Origin: an uncultured Bacteroidales bacterium
GTDB lineage: Bacteria; Bacteroidota; Bacteroidia; Bacteroidales; Paludibacteraceae
DNA length: 5,748 bases
Direction: 5' to 3'
Assembly (NCBI GenBank): GCA_903912795.1
Contig: CAIWIS010000694.1
Coordinates: 1 to 5,748 of the forward strand
Program-made: the position numbers and the translations under genes
Shown here: positions 1-5,748 of the stretch, one piece after another
How positions within the stretch are numbered: position 1 is the first letter of the stretch
Layout: every line of letters starts with the position of its first letter
The notes under the pieces: model-generated
The model's input: only the letters and a program-made list of their open reading frames with translations
Database searches by the model: none
What the model was told of the DNA's origin: nothing

Positions 1-64
1 CCGATAATTTTTAATTTTATTTTGGGCTAATAATAAAAAACTTACCAATAGATTTTTTGTTATA

Positions 65-133
65 AAAGGAGAAATGCGAGTCTCAAAAGCACCGTTACAT
101 GGGCTTTTATCAGAGATGTAACATTTCTCCTTT
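65..133 (+). repeat. Inverted-repeat element with nested hairpin and possible pseudoknot (structured RNA or terminator candidate)
   Basis: The arms AAAGGAGAAATG (65-76) and CATTTCTCCTTT (122-133) are perfect 12-base reverse complements. Inside them AAAAGC (85-90) pairs with GCTTTT (103-108), and TCTC (81-84) can pair with GAGA (113-116). The loop segment GTTACAT (94-100) is an exact complement of ATGTAAC (116-122). That last pairing crosses the 85-90/103-108 stem, so an H-type pseudoknot with connecting loops of 3, 2 and 7 bases is geometrically possible; it competes with the TCTC/GAGA pairing and with the last pair of the outer stem. A 15-codon ATG-to-TAA frame (74-121) lies between the arms. 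The element is visibly richer in G+C than the AT-rich DNA on either side. It could be a terminator of a gene to the left, a cis-regulatory RNA, a small RNA, or a dispersed palindromic repeat. The short T run after the right arm (131-133) is weak for a terminator. The pairing is seen directly; the role is unknown. Confidence 0.6.
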
Positions 134-174
134 AGTTTGAAATTATTTTACTACCCATTTTGCTTAGTCCAAAC

Positions 175-182
175 TATATTTG
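175..182 (+). promoter_or_regulatory. Probable Bacteroidota-type -7 promoter box for the four-gene run
   Basis: TATATTTG at 175-182 is an exact match to the TAnnTTTG -7 consensus described for the Bacteroides primary sigma factor. It would start transcription around 188-190, about 53 bases before the preferred start codon at 243. No clean TTTG -33 element lies at the usual distance; the nearest T-rich stretch is TTTT at 146-149. In DNA this AT-rich a chance match is possible. If correct, the inverted-repeat element at 65-133 lies upstream of the transcript rather than in its leader. Confidence 0.4.
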
Positions 183-242
183 TATCGTGATTCTTACTCA
201 ATGAAAAACGAAACAAATTATAATCTTAAAAATATATTCATT

Positions 243-2048
243 ATGAAAACAAAACTACATTTCTTTCTTACCTTAATTTTGCTAATTGTGATTATTGGGT
301 CAACTAATGCTGCAACATGGTACGTAAAACCCAATGCACCTACCACCGTTGGAGCAGGTACAAGTTGGGATAATCCGGTAAATATTTCGGTTATAGCAGG
401 AACTCCCGCTGGGCTAGCCGATGGCGACATCGTTTATATGGCTGCTGGAACTTACGAAAGTTCTACTTCTAAATCTGTTACCAAGTATATTTCCATAATT
501 GGTGGTTATCCTGCAAATTCAGTTGGAACTGATTTACCAACTCGCAATTTAGTTGCTGACTCAACCATTTTCACTCCTACATCTGGTGGTACAGCCCGTT
601 GTTTAGTTCTTAATGCCACAACTGCTCCTACTGTTGCAGGACAGAAATTTGTATTAGATGGACTTAATTTTAAAGGCTTCACCATGGCTACAGCAAATGG
701 TGGTACTGCTTTAAACATTACTTCATCACAAGCAAATATTGAGTTTAAAAATTGTGATTTTATAAGCAATGTATCACTTAATGCCAATGGAGGTGCAATT
801 TATATGGGTAATATAGCATATAATATAACAGTTTCTTTTGACAATTGTAATTTTAAGGGTAATCAAGCTAATACAGCTCCTACAATTGCAAATGGATATG
901 GTGGCGCTCTATTCTGTAATAATGGAACTACAAATACAAAAATATTCAATTTCACTAACTGCTTATTCAAAAATAATTCAGCTTATGGTCGTGGAGGTGC
1001 ATTGTATTTCTCAACATTAATTACCTGTAATATTACCGATTGTTATTTTGATACAAATTATTCTTCAAACACAACTGATAATTATGCCAATGGAAATGGT
1101 GGATGTATTTATGTTGCTGGAGGAACTGCTAGTAATACATTTAATTTGACACGCACAGTTATTGTAAATAGCTCGGGTACTGCTAAAGGCTCTGTGTTTT
1201 GGTTTAATACAACTCCCAAAAACACTTTGAACTTAACTAATTGTAGTTTAATTGGTAATTATGCCAAACGGACAACTTCGGCTCGCTCTGCAATTGATGC
1301 TGATAACTTCACTACTAACATTGATATAATTTTGAATGGTTGCGTTCTTTCAAACTATAACAACAACGCATCGGCTGTAAAACAGTCGAATTGTGCTGAC
1401 TTTCAAAATCTTTCAAATACTCCTACAGTATTAAATGCTGTTACTTCTACATTTTCAAATTCAATTTTAAATGGTGAGTATTTTAGTTCAAGTAATGCAT
1501 TTGCAGCAACTTCGCCAACATTACTTTACAAAACTACGGGCTATTTAGCTGATTCCACTATTAATCTCGCACTTTCTGGCGATTTAAAAATTACCGATAA
1601 AATAGTGTTTAAAAAGACTTTTACCGCTTCCAATGTTGGTGCTTTTGTTCATGCGCAAATATTTGATGTAAAGAAAAAAATGAGTTTCCCTATGACTTTG
1701 CAGGCAACCATTCCTTCGGGTTATAAATTAACTATTGATGCAGTGGATTATTCAGCGGGCGAAAAAACGATAAACATTGCTGCTTCTGCATCAGACCCTG
1801 TAATTACACTTGCTGTAGATGGAACTACGGCTACTAAATCAAACGAAGCTTCAAAATTCAAACTTACTTCAGTCAACAGTATGCTGTCAATCAGTGGTTT
1901 AAATACAGGTGATGTGGTTAAAGTTTACAATGCAAACGGTCAACTAATCAGCAACCAAATTGCTAAATCAAATTCAATGGAATTAGCTGCAAGCGGTTTC
2001 ATAATCGTAAAAATCAATTCATTCGTTTCAAAAATCCTTGTTAAATAA
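243..2048 (+). CDS. Secreted right-handed beta-helix repeat protein with T9SS type A sorting tail (paralogue 1)
   Basis: This 601-residue protein is predicted to be exported by Sec and then carried to the cell surface by T9SS. Residues 1-23 are a signal peptide: basic start MKTK, a long hydrophobic core and TNA before the cleavage site. Residues 24-70 (GAGTSWDNP, GDIVYMAAGTY) resemble the opening of pectin-lyase-like beta-helix proteins of Bacteroidota. Residues 160-410 carry irregular coils of the form N-C-x-F-x-x-N, with cysteines at 171, 202, 240, 267, 334 and 367, and glycine-rich GGAIY/GGALYF turns. Residues 434-503 form a module shared with the next gene. Residues 545-601 (NANGQLI, SGFIIVKI, terminal KILVK) look like a T9SS type A tail. 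The start at 243 is chosen because it begins the signal peptide; ATG 201 and TTG 180 would add a polar extension. No catalytic residues of a polysaccharide lyase could be identified, so it may be an adhesin, a glycan binder or an enzyme. It is probably the first gene of an operon. Confidence 0.88.
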   Translation: MKTKLHFFLTLILLIVIIGSTNAATWYVKPNAPTTVGAGTSWDNPVNISVIAGTPAGLADGDIVYMAAGTYESSTSKSVTKYISIIGGYPANSVGTDLPTRNLVADSTIFTPTSGGTARCLVLNATTAPTVAGQKFVLDGLNFKGFTMATANGGTALNITSSQANIEFKNCDFISNVSLNANGGAIYMGNIAYNITVSFDNCNFKGNQANTAPTIANGYGGALFCNNGTTNTKIFNFTNCLFKNNSAYGRGGALYFSTLITCNITDCYFDTNYSSNTTDNYANGNGGCIYVAGGTASNTFNLTRTVIVNSSGTAKGSVFWFNTTPKNTLNLTNCSLIGNYAKRTTSARSAIDADNFTTNIDIILNGCVLSNYNNNASAVKQSNCADFQNLSNTPTVLNAVTSTFSNSILNGEYFSSSNAFAATSPTLLYKTTGYLADSTINLALSGDLKITDKIVFKKTFTASNVGAFVHAQIFDVKKKMSFPMTLQATIPSGYKLTIDAVDYSAGEKTINIAASASDPVITLAVDGTTATKSNEASKFKLTSVNSMLSISGLNTGDVVKVYNANGQLISNQIAKSNSMELAASGFIIVKINSFVSKILVK

Positions 2049-2055
2049 AAATATT

Positions 2056-3837
2056 ATGAAAACAGTAATAACTAAAAAAATAACTATGCTACTTGCAATT
2101 TGCTTGGTGGCAGGTGTAGCTAGTGCAAAAGACGTATTTATTCGTCAAAATGCATCTGGAAACGGCGAAAGCTGGGAAAATGCAGCAAATATCAGCTACT
2201 TAGGAGGTTCCAGTATTGCCGATGGCGATGTAATTCACGTTGCGGCAGGCGATTACCTTCGCACGACTCAAATCAGCATTTCGAAGTATGTAACTGTTTT
2301 TGGTGGATATAATGTAACTTCAACCGGAACGGATTTAACAAAACGCGATATTGCTGTCAATAAATCCATTTTCAAACCCGATGCAGGAAGCACTTCAAGA
2401 GCATTAAATATAAATGCTATAACCGCTTCAGGAGGCAATAAAATTACGATCGATGGGTTTTATTTCGAAGGTTTTAGTGGAGTTGCTCAAGGTGCAGCCA
2501 TGACCATAACTACCGCACAGGGCGATATTGATTTGAAAAATCTTACTTTTAGTAATAATATAACTACAAACACAATAGGAGGTGCATTGGCAATGCAAAC
2601 AGCTTTTGCTTACGACATTAAGGTAACGATTGATGGTTGTACTTTTGACGGAAATCAGGCAAACTGGACTTCTGGAAGTGGTTATGGAGGTGCATTTTAT
2701 TTTAATAATGGTACAACCCCAAAAACTATTAATATTAAAAACTCTGTTTTTAAAAACAATAGTGCTTACGGACGTGGAGCTGTTGGGTATTTTGGTACAA
2801 ATATGACAGTAAATATCGAAGATTGTATTTTTGATACTAACCAATGTACAGTTACAACTGATAATACTAGCAATGGAGGTTGCTTTTACATTGTTGGAAC
2901 AAGTGGATATGGAAGTAATTTTAATGTATATCGTTCAATCTTTCTCAATAGTTCAATTACAGGTAAGGGCTCTGTTATTTGGTTTAATAATGCTACAGGA
3001 AGTTTACTTAATAACCTAAATATGACTCATTGCAGTTTAATAGGAAATTATTCTTCTAGAACCACATCGGGCCGTGCGGCCATAGATGTAGATAACTACA
3101 ATGCACAGATGCAATTCACATTAAATGGTTGTTTATTATCTAATTACAATAATATTGGAACTGTAAAAAGTTCTCGTTATTCCGACGTAATGTTTGTAAG
3201 TGCTGCCAGTACAACAAGTGCATGTACTTTTACAAATACTATTGCCAACGGAACTCATTTTGTAACGGGAAATGCTTTATTAGCGATTACTCCTCCTGAT
3301 ACTTTGTATAATAAACAGCATGGCTATTTGGCCGATTCAACTATTGCATTGGCTTTATCTGGCGATTTGAAAGTTACAAACAAAATCGTTTTCAAAAAAA
3401 CTTTTACGGCAGCCAATGTGGGCTCGTATATTCACAGTCAAATATTTGACGTAAAGAAAAAAATGAATTTTCCAATGACTTTGGTGGCTACAATACCTGC
3501 GGGTTACGCACTTGCAGTTGATGGAGTTGATTTTGCATCGGGAACTCAAACCATTCAGATTGCTGCTGCTCCAGCCGATCCAATTATTGTATTAAAAGTA
3601 GCTTCGGGTTTAATAAAACTCGATAGAGCAACTGCGAATATTCATGCTGTCAACGGTCAGATTTATATTTCAAATGTAGAGAATGGAAGTAAGTTGAGTG
3701 CTTACAATGCAGCCGGACAATTAATACACGAAAGTGTGGTGAATGATGGCAAATACAGCTTTGCAGCCAATGGATTTGTAGTTGTAAAACTAAGCAATTC
3801 AACAAATTATCAAACTCTTAAAGTAGTTTCAAAATAA
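2056..3837 (+). CDS. Secreted right-handed beta-helix repeat protein with T9SS type A sorting tail (paralogue 2)
   Basis: This 593-residue protein is a clear tandem paralogue of the preceding one, with the same architecture throughout. Residues 1-24 are a signal peptide ending VASA. The mature start (GNGESWENA, then GDVIHVAAGDY) is the typical opening of Bacteroidota beta-helix proteins. Coils with the N/D-x-C-x-F pattern have cysteines at 195, 257, 326 and 359. Two coils that carry cysteine in paralogue 1 have lost it here (KNLTF near 161-165 and KNSVF near 228-232). KNNSAYGRG is kept word for word. The 70-residue module at 424-493 is about 77% identical to paralogue 1. Residues 530-593 (NAAGQLI, NGFVVVKL, terminal KVVSK) fit a T9SS type A tail. 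The start at 2056 is preferred over TTG 2038, which overlaps the upstream gene. Only 7 bases separate it from that gene, so co-transcription and possibly coupled translation are likely. The biochemical role is unknown; a surface polysaccharide-binding or -cleaving function is inference. Confidence 0.88.
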   Translation: MKTVITKKITMLLAICLVAGVASAKDVFIRQNASGNGESWENAANISYLGGSSIADGDVIHVAAGDYLRTTQISISKYVTVFGGYNVTSTGTDLTKRDIAVNKSIFKPDAGSTSRALNINAITASGGNKITIDGFYFEGFSGVAQGAAMTITTAQGDIDLKNLTFSNNITTNTIGGALAMQTAFAYDIKVTIDGCTFDGNQANWTSGSGYGGAFYFNNGTTPKTINIKNSVFKNNSAYGRGAVGYFGTNMTVNIEDCIFDTNQCTVTTDNTSNGGCFYIVGTSGYGSNFNVYRSIFLNSSITGKGSVIWFNNATGSLLNNLNMTHCSLIGNYSSRTTSGRAAIDVDNYNAQMQFTLNGCLLSNYNNIGTVKSSRYSDVMFVSAASTTSACTFTNTIANGTHFVTGNALLAITPPDTLYNKQHGYLADSTIALALSGDLKVTNKIVFKKTFTAANVGSYIHSQIFDVKKKMNFPMTLVATIPAGYALAVDGVDFASGTQTIQIAAAPADPIIVLKVASGLIKLDRATANIHAVNGQIYISNVENGSKLSAYNAAGQLIHESVVNDGKYSFAANGFVVVKLSNSTNYQTLKVVSK

Positions 3838-3857
3838 TCTTTTAAGTTTTAATTCAA

Positions 3858-4400
3858 ATGAAAAATAAATTGTTAATTGCTCTTTTATTGGTAGTAACTA
3901 GTGTTTTTGGACAAAAAACCGTGCTTATTAACGAAAACTTCATGCTTAAGATGGCTGATTTAAAAGAAGCCTGGACTGATTTTAGTATCGCAACCAAAGT
4001 GAACGGTAAAGACGCTACTTTTACTGCGTATCAATGCCGATATTTTTCCAATTCGTCGCCAGCACAACCTTGTAATTGTTCAAAAGGTCGGGTGAATATT
4101 GAAATGACAAAAAAGGATGTCGTACCTTATCTCGAATTTCCTGAACTTCCATCGTGTGGTAAATTAGTTTTAGGCGTTCAGTCGAATGGTAAAGATACTA
4201 AACGGGGTATTGCTCTGCAAAAATTAGTGAATGGCACATGGGTTTTGGTTGATGAAATTGAACTTGATGCACCTCCAACTGGCACATGCGTTATGTGGGA
4301 GCCAAAAAATGCAACTAGCAAATCTCCTGTAAAATACCGACTTGTTGCTAATAAATACGGAAATGTATATGTAACTGATGTAATTGCAGAGGCATTCTGA
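3858..4400 (+). CDS. Small secreted protein of unknown function, probably beta-sandwich
   Basis: I do not recognise a family for this 180-residue protein. Residues 1-18 (MKNKLLIALLLVVTSVFG, cleavage before or just after Q19) form a short signal peptide. The mature part alternates short hydrophobic strands with polar turns (YLEFPEL, GKLVLGVQSN, GTWVLVDEIEL, VKYRLVAN, GNVYVTDVIAEAF). This suggests an all-beta jelly-roll, such as a carbohydrate-binding or lectin-like domain; the ending resembles the last strand of such folds. Five cysteines lie at 60, 72, 74, 100 and 124, three of them in C-x11-C-x-C, so disulfides or a metal site are possible. There is no membrane segment beyond the signal peptide, no lipobox cysteine and no T9SS tail, so a periplasmic or Sec-secreted location is the simplest guess. 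The ATG start gives the signal peptide directly. It lies 20 bases after the second beta-helix gene and 35 before the CBM-like gene, so it probably belongs to the same operon. Confidence 0.8.
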   Translation: MKNKLLIALLLVVTSVFGQKTVLINENFMLKMADLKEAWTDFSIATKVNGKDATFTAYQCRYFSNSSPAQPCNCSKGRVNIEMTKKDVVPYLEFPELPSCGKLVLGVQSNGKDTKRGIALQKLVNGTWVLVDEIELDAPPTGTCVMWEPKNATSKSPVKYRLVANKYGNVYVTDVIAEAF

Positions 4401-4435
4401 TAAATTAATAATACTTGAATAAAAAAAATAAACAA

Positions 4436-5068
4436 ATGAAAACAAAAATCATTCTTGCGGCTCTCATTTTGTCCGCTTCTTCACTTTTCGCACAAACAAA
4501 TTTGGTAACTGATGGTGGTTTCGAAGCCATGAGTCCAACTGTAAAAAACTATATTATTAACAACAGTGGAACTAATAAAATGACTGTTTTTGGTAAATGG
4601 TTTGTGTCCTTCTCAAAAGGTGGCTGCGAAAACGGTTGCTGCGAAGGTACTTCCGAAATTACAACAGCTGATAAAAAAAGCGGAAATCAGGCACTGACCC
4701 TGACCATTATTCGTCAGACAAACCGAAATGACATTAAAGTATTTCAGGTGTTGAAAGGCGTAACTTCTGGCACCTACGAAGTTTCGTTCTGGGCGAAATC
4801 GGATATTGAAGGCTTACCAATTGCACTGGATGTATTGAAAGCAACACAAGCATCGACTAATAATGGCGCCGAACCGTTTACAGGTAATTTCACAACTTCA
4901 ACCGAATGGAAACAGTTCAAACTCAAAGTAGATTTGAGCAGTTGGGCTCCCGAAGATTTGGATTTGATGCGCATTTCTATTCGTCCGAATAACACCAAAA
5001 AACTTCCCGAAGGTCCATACCCAAAAACGTTCTGGATTGATGATGTGGCGTTTGTTGCTGCACAATAG
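4436..5068 (+). CDS. Secreted stand-alone carbohydrate-binding-module-like protein (CBM4/9 type)
   Basis: This 210-residue protein has a signal peptide at residues 1-20 (MKTKIILAALILSASSLFAQ). A single domain resembling the CBM4/9 (CBM_4_9, galactose-binding-like) fold follows. The visible hallmarks are NLVTDGGFEAM at 22-32, GKWFVSFSKGG at 53-63, SGNQALTLTI at 82-91, GTYEVSFWAKSD at 112-123, STEWKQFKLKVDLSS at 155-169 and the closing WIDDVAF at 200-206. Such modules usually bind polysaccharide chains and are normally attached to a glycoside hydrolase; here nothing else is attached. Three cysteines sit close together in GGCENGCCEG (64, 68, 69), which is unusual for the family. There is no T9SS tail. 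The ATG at 4436 is chosen because it starts the signal peptide; an in-frame TTG at 4415 would add seven polar residues. It is the last gene before two hairpins, so probably the end of the operon. Carbohydrate binding is family inference; the ligand is unknown. Confidence 0.85.
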   Translation: MKTKIILAALILSASSLFAQTNLVTDGGFEAMSPTVKNYIINNSGTNKMTVFGKWFVSFSKGGCENGCCEGTSEITTADKKSGNQALTLTIIRQTNRNDIKVFQVLKGVTSGTYEVSFWAKSDIEGLPIALDVLKATQASTNNGAEPFTGNFTTSTEWKQFKLKVDLSSWAPEDLDLMRISIRPNNTKKLPEGPYPKTFWIDDVAFVAAQ

Positions 5069-5075
5069 TTTTTTT

Positions 5076-5157
5076 GAACGCAAATAACGCAAATTTTCAC
5101 AAATCAGATTTTTAATACGTGATTTAATATTTGCGTTCATTTGTGTAATTTGCGTTC
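5076..5157. repeat. Long imperfect inverted repeat built from three short repeats per arm
   Basis: The left arm (5076-5104) reads GAACGCAAAT, AACGCAAAT, TTTCACAAAT. The right arm (5129-5157), read on the other strand, gives GAACGCAAAT, TACACAAAT, GAACGCAAAT. Each arm is therefore three near-copies of a 9-10-base unit ending in CRCAAAT. The outer 19 bases pair with one mismatch and one G-U pair; the outermost 10 are perfect (5076-5085 with 5148-5157). The element begins 7 bases after the stop codon of the CBM-like gene. It may act as a transcript-end hairpin or protect the 3' end of the operon mRNA, or be a dispersed palindromic repeat. No T tract follows it on the + strand, so classical intrinsic termination here is doubtful. 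Confidence 0.7.
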
Positions 5158-5174
5158 TATTGCCATTATTCTTT

Positions 5175-5226
5175 TGGCTGTCCTTTTGCAAAAAGTGTTA
5201 CAATTATTTGTTGGACAGCCATTTTT
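5175..5226 (+). terminator. Probable intrinsic terminator after the four-gene run
   Basis: TGGCTGTCC (5175-5183) and GGACAGCCA (5213-5221) form a perfect 9-base-pair GC-rich stem, followed at once by TTTTT (5222-5226). The 29-base loop is longer than usual but contains the palindrome TTTTGCAAAA (5184-5193) and can close further by CAAA (5189-5192) with TTTG (5207-5210). It lies between the end of the CBM-like gene and the start of the next gene, which fits termination. It could instead be a regulatory hairpin in the leader of the downstream gene. Confidence 0.55.
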
Positions 5227-5269
5227 GTGTTCATTATTTCTGTCTTCATCTATTAAGCTTCTTATAATC

Positions 5270-5748
5270 ATGTCTATAAAAAAATCCACTTTCCTATATT
5301 TATTGATTTTATTGTTGCAATTAAATATTGGCATCAATGCCCAAACCAAGTCCAACATTCATCAGGTTGCAGCATTCGATGCTGTCAATCATCCGCATGT
5401 AGCTTATTGGTTTTTCTCCAAAGACATGTTCGATGCCAAACGAAACGAGGAAAAAATCGATAGTTTAGCACAGTTTAGCAAATACACCCTGATTTTTCTA
5501 AGTTCACGCAATGGCGTTGACTTTTACAAATCAGAAATTATGCATCCTATTTTTGACCGATTGGTGAAATATGCACACGCCAAAGGATTGAAAATTGGCT
5601 TGCAATTGTGGGATAAAAAATACAAAGTGCCCATTGAAATTACCGAACGCATGATACTGGAGGATGAAATTGTATTGGACGAAAACGGAGCCGGCTCGTA
5701 TTCGGCTAAAGCAAAATATGTACGCGATGCGAAAGCCATACTCAAAAG
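5270..5748 (+). CDS. Secreted TIM-barrel, glycoside-hydrolase-like protein, N-terminal part only (cut by window end)
   Basis: The frame is open from ATG 5270 to the right edge, 159 full codons with no stop. Residues 1-24 are a signal peptide (MSIKKS, a leucine-rich core, GINA before QTK). The mature part begins FDAVNHPHVAYWFFSKDMFD and then alternates strand and helix: VAYWFF, a helix over NEEKIDSLAQFSK, YTLIFLSSR, a helix over HPIFDRLVKYAHAKG, LKIGLQLWDKK. This order, with strand ends SSR and LQLW, looks like the first beta-alpha units of a TIM barrel as in glycoside hydrolases and related proteins. The family cannot be named, and the catalytic residues would lie mostly beyond the window. 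A terminator-like hairpin precedes it by about 45 bases, so it may have its own promoter, though no good TAnnTTTG box is visible. Secretion and proximity to the CBM-like gene support a role in polysaccharide processing (inference). Confidence 0.8.
   Translation, partial: MSIKKSTFLYLLILLLQLNIGINAQTKSNIHQVAAFDAVNHPHVAYWFFSKDMFDAKRNEEKIDSLAQFSKYTLIFLSSRNGVDFYKSEIMHPIFDRLVKYAHAKGLKIGLQLWDKKYKVPIEITERMILEDEIVLDENGAGSYSAKAKYVRDAKAILK

Larger units (their letters stand above)
243..3837 (+). repeat. Tandem duplication of a beta-helix/T9SS gene
   Basis: The genes at 243-2048 and 2056-3837 share domain order, near-equal length (601 and 593 residues), start context (TTATGAAAACA) and many matching segments. 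Examples are KNNSAYGRG, CSLIGNY, LNGC-L-SNYNN and the module at 1542-1751 / 3325-3534. This shows an old local duplication: protein similarity is obvious, but the DNA has diverged enough that long exact repeats are gone. Confidence 0.85.

Noticed and set aside
1..30. Possible tail of an upstream gene (frame 1 open to TAA 28-30)
   Set aside because: Ten AT-rich codons are too few to distinguish from chance.
180..242. Upstream in-frame starts for the first gene (TTG 180, ATG 201)
   Set aside because: Both would put a polar segment of 14 to 21 residues ahead of a textbook signal peptide that starts at ATG 243; the TTG also overlaps the proposed -7 promoter box.
243..2048. Polysaccharide lyase assignment for the beta-helix proteins
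   Set aside because: The fold suggests it, but no conserved catalytic motif of a known lyase family could be identified by eye in either paralogue.
2038..2055. TTG 2038 as start of the second gene
   Set aside because: It overlaps the end of the first gene and adds six residues before the signal peptide; ATG 2056 has the same context as the first gene's start.
2428..2844. 138-residue open frame on the - strand
   Set aside because: It lies wholly within the second beta-helix gene, antisense, has low-complexity Ser/Thr/Ile/Cys composition and no recognisable motif; it reflects the repetitive coil codons of the real gene.
4415..4435. TTG 4415 as start of the CBM-like gene
   Set aside because: It adds seven Lys/Asn/Gln-rich residues before a complete signal peptide that starts at ATG 4436.
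5076..5157. CRISPR array
   Set aside because: The repeat units are about 9-10 bases, contiguous and inverted, without unique spacers; no cas gene is present.
4774..5191. Overlapping - strand open frames across the CBM-like gene end and the inverted repeat
   Set aside because: They are antisense to a clear gene and to a hairpin repeat, with no domain or start context.
5524..5745. 73-residue - strand open frame
   Set aside because: It is antisense to the open, signal-peptide-bearing frame that starts at 5270 and continues past the window edge; the + strand frame is much more protein-like.

Overview
The window looks like chromosomal DNA of a member of the Bacteroidota, probably order Bacteroidales or a relative. 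The base composition is AT-rich. Start codons follow A-rich leaders with no convincing Shine-Dalgarno sequence. One exact copy of the Bacteroidota -7 promoter box (TAnnTTTG) lies before the first gene. Two proteins end in what looks like a type IX secretion system (T9SS, Por) type A sorting tail. All five genes are on the + strand and all encode proteins with an N-terminal signal peptide. No species-level assignment is possible from this sequence.

Layout: positions 1-242 hold no supported gene. They carry a compact inverted-repeat element (65-133, 12-bp perfect outer arms with nested and pseudoknot-compatible pairing) and a probable promoter box (175-182). Next comes a tight co-directional run of four genes: two tandem paralogues encoding secreted right-handed beta-helix proteins with T9SS tails (243-2048 and 2056-3837, 7 bases apart), a small secreted protein of unknown function (3858-4400, 20 bases on), and a secreted stand-alone carbohydrate-binding-module-like protein (4436-5068, 35 bases on). 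The gaps are short and no terminator is visible between them, so they probably form one operon. A repeat-rich hairpin (5076-5157) and a more ordinary terminator-like hairpin with a T tract (5175-5226) close the run. A fifth gene starts at 5270 and runs off the right edge; it encodes a signal peptide followed by what looks like the beginning of a TIM-barrel, glycoside-hydrolase-like protein.

Functional reading (inference): two beta-helix proteins that would be anchored or released at the cell surface by T9SS, a secreted CBM-like protein and a probable secreted carbohydrate-active enzyme together suggest a locus for binding or processing an extracellular polysaccharide. No SusC/SusD pair, regulator, transposase, tRNA, rRNA or CRISPR array is visible, so this cannot be called a polysaccharide utilisation locus from the window alone. 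The parts least explained by known families are the 65-133 element, the conserved 70-residue module shared by the two beta-helix proteins just before their sorting tails, and the small cysteine-containing protein at 3858-4400.
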